A stretch of DNA of 64,000 nt from Hyphomicrobiales bacterium (GTDB lineage Bacteria > Pseudomonadota > Alphaproteobacteria > Rhizobiales > Devosiaceae). Location of the stretch: contig UCAU01000014.1 in the NCBI GenBank assembly GCA_900470445.1, positions 1 through 64,000 of the forward strand. The letters run 5' to 3'. Position 1 is the stretch's first letter; every line of letters begins with the position of its first letter. Both the position numbers and the translations under genes were made by a program. The notes under the pieces are model-generated. The model had not been told where the DNA came from, did not search any database, and saw only the letters and a list, made by a program, of their open reading frames with translations. Below, in pieces: positions 1 to 8,472 of the stretch.

Positions 1-29
1 GGCCTGCGCCGGAATGACACGGTGGGTGG
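1..29. repeat. Palindromic repeat, family 1 (cut by window edge)
   Basis: Bases 1-29 match the right part of the element at 7662-7700, including the core GGCCTGCGCCGGAATGACAC and the GGTGGGTGG that follows. The core GGCCTGCGCCGG is a short imperfect palindrome. The left end lies outside the window. Confidence 0.6.
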
Positions 30-93
30 GGTAATTTCGGGGCATTTCCCTGTCGTGAGCCCAGATGTTGGGGCTCGCGACACCCCCTCCCAA

Positions 94-114
94 CCTCCCC
101 CGTCAAGGGGGAGG
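94..114. repeat. Hairpin of the GC-rich CTCCCCC/GGGGGAG family (family 2)
   Basis: CCTCCCCC at 94-101 and GGGGGAGG at 107-114 form a perfect 8-bp stem with a GTCAA loop. It lies just past the 3' end of the ThuA-like gene, so it may protect or end that transcript. There is no clear T-run. Confidence 0.5.
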
Positions 115-134
115 TGCTGTATCGTGGCTCTCGC

Positions 135-776
135 TTACCGCGCGGCCCAGTTCATGCCGCGGCGGAGGATGGTGTTCATTTGGGGGACGCTGAACTCGCT
201 CGCGACGTGGCCGAGCGAGGAATAGAAGACCCGGCCTTGGCCGTGTTTGCGTTTCCAGACGACCGGCATGGTGACGCCATCGATCCAGGCGGCATGTTCG
301 CCGGTGAAGGTGGTGGTTGCCAGCACCTCGTTGGAGGGGTCGACATGCATGTAATATTGCTCGGAATGGTAGGGGAAGCTTTCGATCCCCGCCATGACCG
401 GATCATCGGGGCGGGTGATATTGACCCGGTAGTCGATAATATTGCCGGGGTGAGCGACCCATTGGCCGCCGACCATGAACTGGTAATCGACCGCATCGCG
501 GAAGGCGTCGCCCATGCCGCCGTGATAGCCGGCCAGACCCACGCCGCCTTCGACAGCCGCGGTGAGGTTTGACAGCTCTTCCTTTTCGATCTTGCTCATG
601 GTGAAGATCGGCACGATCAGGCTGAGATCGCGGATGGAGGGATCGGCGAAGGCTTCGGTCGTGTTCTCGACATAGACCTTGAAGCCGTCTTCCTCGAGCA
701 TGGTGCGAATGATGGCGGCGCATTGTTCGGGCTCATGCCCGCTCCAGCCACCCCAAACGATCAGTGCTTCACGCAT
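135..776 (-). CDS. ThuA-like domain protein
   Basis: A 213-residue protein with the glutamine-amidotransferase-like fold of ThuA proteins. The N-terminus reads EALIVWGGWSGHEPEQCA, the central part has AGYHGGMGDAF, and the C-terminus has HGQGRVFYSSLGH, all typical of the family. ThuA proteins accompany sugar ABC transporters and sugar oxidoreductases and are linked to trehalose/disaccharide utilisation, though the reaction is usually unknown. The start has a strong AAGGAGG ribosome site. It is the last gene of a minus-strand operon after the Gfo/Idh/MocA gene, 21 bases downstream of it. The family call is firm; the substrate is not known. Confidence 0.85.
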   Translation of the reverse strand: MREALIVWGGWSGHEPEQCAAIIRTMLEEDGFKVYVENTTEAFADPSIRDLSLIVPIFTMSKIEKEELSNLTAAVEGGVGLAGYHGGMGDAFRDAVDYQFMVGGQWVAHPGNIIDYRVNITRPDDPVMAGIESFPYHSEQYYMHVDPSNEVLATTTFTGEHAAWIDGVTMPVVWKRKHGQGRVFYSSLGHVASEFSVPQMNTILRRGMNWAAR

Positions 777-797
777 TCCATTCCTCCTTAAATTCGA

Positions 798-1898
798 TCA
801 GGCCAGTTTGCCGTTGACGAGCGAGCTGCCCAATTGGGCGGGCCGCTCGGCTGGCGTGGTGATGTCGATGACGCGGCCGCTCGTGGAGGAGGTTTCAAAG
901 GCCTCCATCACTTCGAGTACGTGCAAAGCCAGGTCGCCATTACAGCGATGGGGCCGCCCCTCGAGAATGGCGTGGGCCATATCGGCCAGGCCGATGGAGC
1001 GGTAGTTGCCTTCGGCATAGGGCATGTCGGTGGCGATATCGGTCCATTCGCCGCCCTTTTCGAGCAACTGGATCTGGCCGCCGAAATGGTTGGGATCGGG
1101 CACGATGAGCGAGGCTTCGGTGCCGTAGATTTCGAGCGGCACATGCTTGTGGCCGGCGACGTCGAAGCTCATGGTCACCTGCACCACGGCGCCATTGTGG
1201 AACACCAAAGTGCCCGACACATGGGTGGGGACATGGACGGGGATGATCTCGCCGTTGCGGTCCTTGGAGGTGATGGTGCGGGTATCGCGCAGCTTGGTGC
1301 CGAAGCCGGACACCTTGGCGACCGGGCCGAGCAGATTGACCAGATCGGTGATGTAATAGGGCCCCATATCGAGCATGGGGCCGCCGCCGGCTTCGTAATA
1401 GAAGGCGGGATTGGGGTGCCAGCGCTCATGGCCGGGGCACATGAAATAGGCGGTGCCGCCGACCAGCTGCCCCAGGGCGCCCTCATCGACGAGACGGCGG
1501 GAAGTCTGGTGGCTGCCGCCCAGGAATGTGTCGGGGGCGGAGCCGACGCGCAGGTTTTTGGCCTTGGCGGCTTCGACCAGCTTTTTGCCTTCGGCAAAGA
1601 CAATGCCGAGCGGCTTTTCCGAATAGACGTGCTTGCCCGCCTCGATGGCGCGCAGGCCGACCTCGACATGGGCCTTGGGGATGGTCAGGTTGAGGATGAT
1701 GTCGATAGAGGGATCGGTGAAGATCGCGTCCAGATCGACGGCCTTGAGGCCGAATTCATCGGCGCGCGCCTTGGCGGCAGCGGGGTTCATATCCGCTACT
1801 GCGCGGATGTCGAGCACCGGAAAATCCTGGCTCGCCTTGAGATAGGCGGCGGAAATATTGCCCAGTCCGATAATGCCAATACCGACCTTGTCCATCAT
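798..1898 (-). CDS. Gfo/Idh/MocA family oxidoreductase
   Basis: A 366-residue NAD(P)-dependent sugar dehydrogenase-like protein. The N-terminal Rossmann fold shows GIIGLGNISAAYL. The EKP motif (YSEKPLG) carries the conserved lysine, and GGGPMLDMGPYYI is the usual segment of the C-terminal domain. Such enzymes oxidise or reduce inositols, aldoses or 3-keto-sugars. The start codon overlaps the stop of the upstream ROK regulator gene by ATGA, and the ThuA gene follows, so the three are probably co-transcribed. Substrate cannot be told from sequence. The divergent ABC transporter suggests it acts on the imported sugar. Confidence 0.85.
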   Translation of the reverse strand: MMDKVGIGIIGLGNISAAYLKASQDFPVLDIRAVADMNPAAAKARADEFGLKAVDLDAIFTDPSIDIILNLTIPKAHVEVGLRAIEAGKHVYSEKPLGIVFAEGKKLVEAAKAKNLRVGSAPDTFLGGSHQTSRRLVDEGALGQLVGGTAYFMCPGHERWHPNPAFYYEAGGGPMLDMGPYYITDLVNLLGPVAKVSGFGTKLRDTRTITSKDRNGEIIPVHVPTHVSGTLVFHNGAVVQVTMSFDVAGHKHVPLEIYGTEASLIVPDPNHFGGQIQLLEKGGEWTDIATDMPYAEGNYRSIGLADMAHAILEGRPHRCNGDLALHVLEVMEAFETSSTSGRVIDITTPAERPAQLGSSLVNGKLA

Positions 1899-3137
1899 TC
1901 ACTCCTCGTTCCGGCATTTGAAAATTCAGTGTAGCTGCGGCGCGCCGGGCCTGTCGTGCCCCAGGGCGAGCCATAAAGTTCGCCCAGGGCCACGGCGGCG
2001 GCGCCGCGCGCCCACAGCTCGTCGCTGACCTCGTCGATGACGATCTGGGCGACATTGGCGAGGCTTTCCGGGGTGGCGCGGGCAAAGGCGGTGCGCAGGG
2101 GATCAAGCAGATGATCGCCCAGGGCCAGGGTCGAGCCGACCAGGATGACGCGGGGCGGAGCGAACAGGGCGACCAGATTGGCAATGGCAATGCCGAGCGC
2201 TGCGCCGGCGCGGCCAGCGGCGTGTTTGAGGCGGTTGTCGCCGGCTTCGATCAGCCCACGCACCCGGCTCATGCCCTGGCCCAGCCTGATGGCGTCGCGA
2301 ATCTGGGGGTCGTTGTGTTCGCCATTGAGGATGGCGCGCTCGCTGGCGACTTCGGAGAGTTTGAGGGCGTGATCGGGGTCGGACCCCATGATCATATCGC
2401 CCAAAGTGAGGCTGAGTTCGCGGGCGCCGCGGAACAGCTGGCCGCCATGCATGACGCCCAGGCCCAGGCTTTCCTCGATGGCGACGAGGACGAAATCGTC
2501 GCAGTCGCGGCAGCGGCCGAACCAGTGTTCGGCCATGGTGATGGCATTGGCGTCGCTTTCGACAATGGTGTCGATGCCCAGGCGCTGCACGATGGCTTCC
2601 TTGAGCGGCACATTGGTGTCGCGGAAAATGCTGGAGGCGCGGACGCGGCCGGTGCCGTGTTCGACAATGCCGGGCAGGGACAGGGCGACGGTCTTGATCT
2701 GGTCCAGCGCCAAGCCGGCATCGAGCACGCAGCGGCGCACGCCGTCTTCGACCAGATCGGCAATGACATCGACCGGCAGGCGATCGACGCGCACCGGCAG
2801 GGTGAGATTGGCGAGCACGTCGCCCTGGAAATTGGTGACGGTGAAAGACCAGACGGTTGGTGGCGATCTTGGCGCCGACTACGCGGGCGGCTTCAGGATT
2901 GAGGGTCAGCATGACGCGGGGCCGGCCACGGCTGCCGCCGCTGCGCAGATCGCCTTCATGGCGGGTGGAAATCAGCCCGTCATCGAGGAGCGAGGCGGTG
3001 ATGGCCGAGACGGTGGTGGCCGAAAGCTGGATGCGTTCGCCGATCTCGACACGCGAAATCGCGCCGAACCGCCTGATGGTATCGAGCACGTGAAAGCGAT
3101 TGATCGCCCGCATCAATTCGGGATCGGCGGTCTTCAC
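1895..3137 (-). pseudogene. ROK family transcriptional regulator, frameshifted in this sequence
   Basis: The N-terminal frame starts at a GTG at 3137 and carries a winged-helix part (ISRVEIGERIQLSATTVSAI), ending in VVGAKIATNRLVF. The ROK domain continues in another frame from about 2843 down to 1895, beginning FTVTNFQGDVLANLTLP. Removing one A from the AAA at 2844-2846 (one T in the coding strand) restores a continuous protein of about 413 residues. This is therefore a single-base insertion: either a sequencing/assembly error or a recent inactivation. The ROK cysteine cluster seen in glucokinases is not visible, which is common in regulator members. It lies divergent from the sugar transporter at 3347-7623 and is its likely local repressor. 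Confidence 0.85.
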
Positions 3138-3272
3138 AGACGGGGAGGCTCCTCACGCGTTCATTTCTACGTGACGCGAATTAAGTTTTGTCTTTCTAGG
3201 CATGGCAAGGTGAGCAAAGCAAGCGCAAAGCGCTGAAACATGGCGCTTTTGGCGGGCGTTTTGCACACCCTC

Positions 3273-3303
3273 TTGACAGATGGAAACAGGCGGGCGCTAT
3301 TTA
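3273..3303 (+). promoter_or_regulatory. Candidate sigma-70 promoter for the sugar transporter operon
   Basis: A perfect TTGACA lies at 3273-3278. The best -10 candidate is TATTTA at 3298-3303 with a 19-base spacer, or CTATTT at 3297-3302 with 18. It faces the binding-protein gene whose start is at 3347. The spacing is long, so the -10 choice is uncertain. Confidence 0.4.
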
Positions 3304-3314
3304 ATACGCATCAA

Positions 3315-3328
3315 GGACAAATATGTCC
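3315..3328. promoter_or_regulatory. Inverted repeat, possible operator
   Basis: GGACAAATATGTCC has 5-bp arms (GGACA/TGTCC) around AATA. It sits just downstream of the candidate promoter and 18 bases before the binding-protein start, where a repressor could block transcription. The ROK regulator next door is a candidate binder; this is inference from position only. Confidence 0.3.
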
Positions 3329-3346
3329 GGATCTGGGAGGATCACC

Positions 3347-4642
3347 ATGAATCACGGCTTTGCCCGCCCTTGGCGGGATACGCTTCTGCTTGCCGTCAGC
3401 GCTGTGACGCTGTTCGGCGGTGTCACCGCTGGCTATGCGCAGAGCACCATCAAATGGCTGCATCTGGAAGCCAATGCGGACCGGCTCAAGACCTGGCAGG
3501 ACATTGCGGCGGCCTATGAGGCCGAGCATCCCGATGTCAAAATCGAATTCCAGTTCCTCGAAAACGAGGCGTTCAAGGCCAAGCTGCCGACGCTGCTGCA
3601 ATCCAATGACGCGCCCTCCATGTTCTATACCTGGGGCGGTGGCGTGCTGAAGGCGCAGTCGGAAACCGGCGCGATCCGCGACGTGACCGCGGCCATGGAT
3701 GCCGATGGCGGGGCCTGGCGCAATTCGATTTCCCCGGCAGCGGTGGATGGGCTGAGCATTGACGGCAAGGTATGGGCCGCCCCGATCCAGTCGGGCCTGG
3801 TCTCGTTCTTCTACAACAAGGCATTGTTCGAAAAGGCGGGCGTCGACGCCAGCGCCATCGCCACCTGGGACGATTTCCTGGCGGCGGTGAGCAAGCTCAA
3901 GGAAGCCGGCATTACCCCGATTGCCGGCGGTGGCGGGGACAAGTGGCCGCTGCATTTCTACTGGAGCTATCTGGCCATGCGCGAAGCGGGCCAGGATGGA
4001 TTTGCTGCGGCCAAGGGCGGCGAGGGCTTTACCGGGGAGGCGTTCGTCAAGGCCAGCCAGCATCTGGTTGATCTGGGGGCGCTGTCTCCATTCCAGGAAG
4101 GCTATCTGGGCGCAACCTGGCCCGATACTCAGGCGGTGTTTGCCGATGGGCGCGCTGCGATCATCCTGAGCTTTGAAAATACCGCGACGCCGCAGAACCA
4201 GGCCAATGCGGCAACGGATGGCAAGGGGCTGGCCGAGGACGCGATCGGGCGCTTCGCGTTTCCGCTGGTCGAGGGCGGGGCCGGGGTGATCACCGATGAT
4301 TTCGGTGGCCTCAATGGCTGGGTGGTGACGGCCAATGCACCCCCCGAGACCGAGGATTTCCTCAAATATTTCACCAGCAAGGACAATGCGGCCAAGCTGG
4401 CGGAGTTCAACAATATCCTGCCCACCACGCTGGGTGCCGATGTGGGGGTGAAGGACCCCTCGCTGGCCGAAAGCGCGGCGCAGATGGCCAAGGCCACCTG
4501 GCACCAGAATTTCCTCGATCAGGATCTAGGGCCCAATGTCGGCCGCGTGGTCAATGACATGTCGGTGGAACTGGTCTCCGGCCAGATCTCGCCGGAAGAC
4601 GCACTGCAGCAGATCGAAGACGCCTTCTCGCTCGAGATGTAA
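3347..4642 (+). CDS. Sugar ABC transporter, extracellular solute-binding protein
   Basis: A family 1 (MalE-like) binding protein of 431 residues. A signal peptide ends near the AYAQ/ST junction. The body has the usual IAAAYEAEHPDVKIEFQF segment and ends with a helical tail. The ATG at 3347 is chosen over 3325 or earlier starts because GGGAGG lies 6-11 bases before it and the signal peptide begins there. It opens an operon of binding protein, two permeases and ATPase, the full set of a CUT1-type importer. The ligand is probably an oligosaccharide or glycoside, but this is not provable here. Confidence 0.88.
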   Translation: MNHGFARPWRDTLLLAVSAVTLFGGVTAGYAQSTIKWLHLEANADRLKTWQDIAAAYEAEHPDVKIEFQFLENEAFKAKLPTLLQSNDAPSMFYTWGGGVLKAQSETGAIRDVTAAMDADGGAWRNSISPAAVDGLSIDGKVWAAPIQSGLVSFFYNKALFEKAGVDASAIATWDDFLAAVSKLKEAGITPIAGGGGDKWPLHFYWSYLAMREAGQDGFAAAKGGEGFTGEAFVKASQHLVDLGALSPFQEGYLGATWPDTQAVFADGRAAIILSFENTATPQNQANAATDGKGLAEDAIGRFAFPLVEGGAGVITDDFGGLNGWVVTANAPPETEDFLKYFTSKDNAAKLAEFNNILPTTLGADVGVKDPSLAESAAQMAKATWHQNFLDQDLGPNVGRVVNDMSVELVSGQISPEDALQQIEDAFSLEM

Positions 4643-4645
4643 GCG

Positions 4646-4680
4646 CCGCCGCCGCCTCGCTCACGCGGTGCGGCGGTTTT
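4646..4680 (+). terminator. Stem-loop with T-rich tail between binding protein and permease
   Basis: CCGCCGC at 4646-4652 (or the shifted copy at 4649-4655) can pair with GCGGCGG at 4670-4676, followed by TTTTCTTTCT. It lies directly after the binding-protein stop. Such partial terminators commonly make the binding protein more abundant than the membrane parts. Confidence 0.55.
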
Positions 4681-4711
4681 CTTTCTGGCGAACCAGGAGC
4701 CTCGATTTCGG

Positions 4712-5653
4712 ATGAGCCAAGCGACTTCCCTATCAGCAGACGGCCGGGCGGCGGCCAGGGTGCCCAGTGTGGCGCGACGGCGGCGCGGGCAGATGCGCGG
4801 CAAATGGCCGGTGCTGGTGCTGTTCCTGCCGCCAGCGCTGTTGCTGTTCACGGTGTTTGTCATCCTGCCGATGGGCGAGGCGGCCTGGTATTCGTTCTAC
4901 AACTGGAACGGCTATGGCCTGCCCAGCCAGTGGATCGGCACCAAGAATTACGAGCTGATCTTCCGCAACGGGGCGTTCCGCACCGCGCTGATCAACAATG
5001 GACTGATCATCGTCATCTCGATCTGCGTGCAGATCCCGCTGGCGCTGTGGCTGGCGACCATGGTGTCGCGCAATATCAAGGGCGCGCTGGCGTTCCGGCT
5101 GCTGTTTTTCCTGCCCTATGTGCTGGCCGATGTAGCGGCGGGCATGATCTGGCGCTTTGTCTATGACGGCGAATTTGGCCTGGTGGCCGGCATCTGGAAT
5201 TTCTTCGGGGCGGCGCCGCCGTTCTGGCTGGCCGACAAGCAGGTGGCGTTTTATGCCGTGCTCGGCGTCATCGTGTGGAAATATTTCGGCTTCCACATGA
5301 TGCTGTTCATCGCCGGGCTGCAAGCCATCGACAAGAGCGTGCTGGAAGCGGCCGATATCGATGGGGCCACCGGCTGGCAGAAATTCTACCGGGTCACGCT
5401 GCCACTGCTCGGCTCGACGGTGCGGCTTTCGGTGTTCTTTGCCGTGGTGGGCTCGCTGCAGCTGTTCGACATGATCATGCCGCTGACCGGCGGGGGACCA
5501 TCGAACGCCACCCAGACGCTGGTGACCTTCCTTTATTCCTTCGGCGTCATGCGCATGCAGGTGGGCTTCGGCTCGGCGGTGGGCGTCGTGCTGTTCATCA
5601 TCTGCGTCACCCTCGCCTTCGGCTACAAGCGGATATTCATGCGAAATGACTGA
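4712..5653 (+). CDS. Sugar ABC transporter permease (MalF/UgpA type)
   Basis: A 313-residue inner-membrane permease. A charged N-terminal tail precedes six predicted membrane segments, starting at VLVLFLPPALLLFTVFVIL. The EAA loop that docks on the ATPase reads EAADIDGATGWQKFYRVTLP. An AGGAGC ribosome site precedes the ATG. It overlaps the next permease by 8 bases. It forms the channel with that permease, the ATPase and the upstream binding protein. Confidence 0.9.
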   Translation: MSQATSLSADGRAAARVPSVARRRRGQMRGKWPVLVLFLPPALLLFTVFVILPMGEAAWYSFYNWNGYGLPSQWIGTKNYELIFRNGAFRTALINNGLIIVISICVQIPLALWLATMVSRNIKGALAFRLLFFLPYVLADVAAGMIWRFVYDGEFGLVAGIWNFFGAAPPFWLADKQVAFYAVLGVIVWKYFGFHMMLFIAGLQAIDKSVLEAADIDGATGWQKFYRVTLPLLGSTVRLSVFFAVVGSLQLFDMIMPLTGGGPSNATQTLVTFLYSFGVMRMQVGFGSAVGVVLFIICVTLAFGYKRIFMRND

Positions 5654-6518
5654 AGCAGCACCCATCGATGCGGCAACAGCCGCCAGCAGCGGCAGGCGAT
5701 TGAGCGCCGGCACGCAGACCTATCTTTATGTGTCCATGTTGATCATTGCCGGCATTGTCATCATTCCCCTGCTGACCACGGCGCTGGGCGGGTTCAAGAC
5801 GCTGGGCGAATTGCGCGGCAATCCGTTCGGGCTGCCGGCCGAATGGCAATGGAGCAATTACGGCAATATCCTCGCCAGCCAGCGCTATTGGATGCAGATG
5901 GGCAATTCCCTGCTGATTGCGGGGCTCACCGTGTTCCTGACGCTGCTGTTCGCTTCCATGGCGGCCTTTACCTTTGCCCATGTCAAATTCTTCGGCTCGG
6001 ACTTTTTGCTGAATTATTTCCTGATCGGGCTGATGTTTCCGGCGGCGACGGCCATCCTGCCGCTGTTCATCCGCATTCGCGATCTGGGGCTGCTCGACAC
6101 CTATTGGGGCGTGGTGCTGCCGCAGGTGGCGTTCGGGCTGGGCATGAGCATTCTGCTGTTCCGCAATTACTTCAAGAACCTGCCGCCCGAGCTGTTCGAC
6201 GCGGCGTTTGTCGATGGGGCGGGTTATCTGCGGTTCTTCTGGCATATCTCGCTGCCGCTGAGCCGGCCGATCATCGCCACGGTGGGCATCATCTCGTTCG
6301 TGGGCAGCTGGAACAGCTATATCCTGCCGCTGATCATGCTCAATTCGGAGAGCAAATATCCCTGGCCGCTGGGCATCATGGTCTATCGTGGGGAATTCAG
6401 CACCGATTGGCAGCTGATCCTGGCGTTCATCACGCTCACCATTCTGCCCACCGTCATCGTGTTCTTTGCGGCGCAGAAACACATCATTGCCGGCCTCACC
6501 GCTGGCGCAGTCAAATAA
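5646..6518 (+). CDS. Sugar ABC transporter permease (MalG/UgpE type)
   Basis: A 290-residue permease with six predicted membrane segments. Its EAA-type loop is AAFVDGAGYLRFFWHISLPL. The start lies inside the end of the previous permease gene, so the two are probably translated together in equal amounts. It is the second half of the transmembrane channel of this importer. Confidence 0.9.
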   Translation: MTEAAPIDAATAASSGRRLSAGTQTYLYVSMLIIAGIVIIPLLTTALGGFKTLGELRGNPFGLPAEWQWSNYGNILASQRYWMQMGNSLLIAGLTVFLTLLFASMAAFTFAHVKFFGSDFLLNYFLIGLMFPAATAILPLFIRIRDLGLLDTYWGVVLPQVAFGLGMSILLFRNYFKNLPPELFDAAFVDGAGYLRFFWHISLPLSRPIIATVGIISFVGSWNSYILPLIMLNSESKYPWPLGIMVYRGEFSTDWQLILAFITLTILPTVIVFFAAQKHIIAGLTAGAVK

Positions 6519-6555
6519 AGGGCGACGAGCAATCGGCGCTGTAGAGGAGGCATGA

Positions 6556-7623
6556 ATGGCGGGACTGGAATTACGGAACCTCGAAAAAAGCTATGGCTCG
6601 GTTTCGGTGATCGAGGACATCAATCTCACGGTCGCGGATGGGGAATTCGTCGCCCTGGTCGGGCCTTCGGGCTGCGGGAAATCGACCATTTTGCGCATGG
6701 TGGCGGGGCTGGAGGAAATCACCGCGGGCGATATCCTGATCGGGGACAAGGTGGTGAACGACCTGACCCCGCGCGAGCGCAATATAGCCATGGTGTTCCA
6801 GAGCTATGCGCTTTATCCGCATATGAGCGTCTATCGCAATCTGAGCTTTAACCTGGAACTAGCGGGCAAGCCCAAGGCCGAAATCGAGCGGCGGGTGATC
6901 CAGGCGGCGCGGATGCTGGAGCTGGAGCCTTTGCTGGAGCGCAAGCCGAGCCAGCTGTCGGGCGGGCAGCGCCAGCGCGTGGCCATGGGCCGGGCCATTG
7001 TGCGGGACCCGTCGGTGTTCCTGTTCGATGAGCCACTGTCGAATTTGGATGCCAAGTTGCGCGTGCAGATGCGTGGCGAGATCAAGACGCTGCACAAGAA
7101 GGTGGGGGTGACCTCGATCTATGTGACGCATGATCAGGTGGAGGCGATGACGCTGGCCGATCGGGTCGTGGTGCTGAACCGGGGCGTGATCCAGCAATCG
7201 GGTTCGCCGATGGAGCTCTATCGGCGGCCGGCCAATCTGTTCGTCGCCGGGTTTATCGGCTCGCCGGCGATGAATTTTGTCGATGCCAAGATGCAGGGCG
7301 GGGTGGCGCGGACCGAGGATGGCACGGATTTCGTGTTTACCCCGGGCCAGCAGCTGGCCGAGGGGCAGGCCGTGGTGGTCGGCGTGCGGCCCGAGCATTT
7401 GCTGGTGGCCGGCGAGGGAACGGCGATTACCGGGCAGATCAGCTTTGTCGAGCCGACCGGCGGGCAGACCTTTGTGACGCTGGATGTGCATGGCAAGCCG
7501 GTGACCGTGGTGATCAGCGGGGAGGACGATATTGCGCTCGATGGCGCGCTCACCGTGCGCGCGGCGCCGCACCATGTTTATGTGTTCGATGCGGCGAGCG
7601 GGGAGCGGGTGAGCGAGAATTGA
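6556..7623 (+). CDS. Sugar ABC transporter ATP-binding protein (UgpC/MsmX/MalK family)
   Basis: A 355-residue ATPase. Walker A is GPSGCGKS, the signature is LSGGQRQR, Walker B runs FLFDEP, and the H-loop is YVTHDQ. A C-terminal regulatory OB-type domain follows from about residue 235, as in MalK. GAGGAGG lies just before the ATG at 6556; another ATG four bases upstream is in the wrong frame. It powers the importer and may also serve other CUT1 transporters, since MsmX-type ATPases are often shared. Confidence 0.92.
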   Translation: MAGLELRNLEKSYGSVSVIEDINLTVADGEFVALVGPSGCGKSTILRMVAGLEEITAGDILIGDKVVNDLTPRERNIAMVFQSYALYPHMSVYRNLSFNLELAGKPKAEIERRVIQAARMLELEPLLERKPSQLSGGQRQRVAMGRAIVRDPSVFLFDEPLSNLDAKLRVQMRGEIKTLHKKVGVTSIYVTHDQVEAMTLADRVVVLNRGVIQQSGSPMELYRRPANLFVAGFIGSPAMNFVDAKMQGGVARTEDGTDFVFTPGQQLAEGQAVVVGVRPEHLLVAGEGTAITGQISFVEPTGGQTFVTLDVHGKPVTVVISGEDDIALDGALTVRAAPHHVYVFDAASGERVSEN

Positions 7624-7661
7624 GGAACCATCCAGCCATCCAGCGCCGGGATGATCTTCAG

Positions 7662-7700
7662 CCTGGATTCCGGCCTGCGCCGGAATGACACGGTGGGTGG
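7662..7700. repeat. Palindromic repeat, family 1
   Basis: Contains GGATTCCGGCCTGCGCCGG followed by AATGACAC and GGTGGGTGG. The same core occurs at 1-29, 16260-16285 and twice at 45463-45559. Here it sits between convergent genes (ATPase on plus, FadR-type regulator on minus). Confidence 0.65.
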
Positions 7701-7730
7701 AGGGAGAGCCAGGGTCGCGCAGGGGTCCGC

Positions 7731-8471
7731 TTAGCCGAACACTGCCATGGTCCGCTGCTTGTCGCGAGTGATGATGGATTGCATCAGCTGCACGGCGGCG
7801 TCGCCGTCGCCGCGTTCCATGGCGCTTACAAGGGCTTCGTGCTGGGCGACATAGTCGGCGTGGCGCTGGCGGAGATTGTCCGGCGGGGCGAATTTGGCTG
7901 ACAGGACCATGGTCAGTTCGACCACGCCAGTGACCGAGCGGAGCAGGGCATTGCCGGAGCTTTCGGCAATGGCGCGGTGGATCTCGAGGGCGGCCAGCAG
8001 ATGGGGTTCAACGCCATCTTCGGCGATGTCCATCTGGTGCGCCCAATATTTGAGGATGCGGATTTCATCGGCCGTGCGGCGGTGGCTCGCGAGTTCGGCG
8101 GCGCGGCTTTCCAGCGCTTCGCGCACGTCGAACAGACTTTCGTAGAAGCGGCGGTCGGGCTTGGCCTCGAAATGCCAGAACAGCACCTGGGGATCGAAAA
8201 AGCTCCAGCGGCTGGCGGGGGAGACTTTGGTGCCGACCTTGGGCCGTGCCTCGACCAAGCCCTTGGCTTCGAGCGTCTTGAGGGCCTCGCGCAAAACGGT
8301 GCGGGAGACGCCATAGGTTTCCATCATCACCGCATCACTGGCGAGGATCGAGCCAACGGGGAACTTGCCCGTGACGATGCCATGGCCGATTTCGTTGATG
8401 ACGAAGGTGTGGAAATTCCGTGCAGCGGATCGCCCAGAAAGCGAGCGAATAAGGCTGCCTGGCTCGATCAT
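7731..8471 (-). CDS. FadR-type GntR family transcriptional regulator (FCD domain)
   Basis: A 246-residue regulator. The winged helix (about 15-85) includes YGVSRTVLREALKTLEAKGLVEARPKVGTKV, and the all-helical FCD ligand domain follows with the metal-binding His/Asp pattern. The ATG at 8471 is chosen because upstream sequence is the end of yjfF in another frame; the yjfF stop (8473) and this start nearly touch. It closes the ytf operon and is the best candidate to regulate it in response to the imported sugar or its breakdown product. Confidence 0.85.
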   Translation of the reverse strand: MIEPGSLIRSLSGRSAARNFHTFVINEIGHGIVTGKFPVGSILASDAVMMETYGVSRTVLREALKTLEAKGLVEARPKVGTKVSPASRWSFFDPQVLFWHFEAKPDRRFYESLFDVREALESRAAELASHRRTADEIRILKYWAHQMDIAEDGVEPHLLAALEIHRAIAESSGNALLRSVTGVVELTMVLSAKFAPPDNLRQRHADYVAQHEALVSAMERGDGDAAVQLMQSIITRDKQRTMAVFG

Positions 8472-8472
8472 G

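Noticed and set aside
834-1934. A 366-codon plus-strand open frame opposite the Gfo/Idh/MocA gene
   Set aside because: The minus-strand protein has a clear Rossmann fold and EKP motif; the plus-strand frame is a codon-bias mirror.
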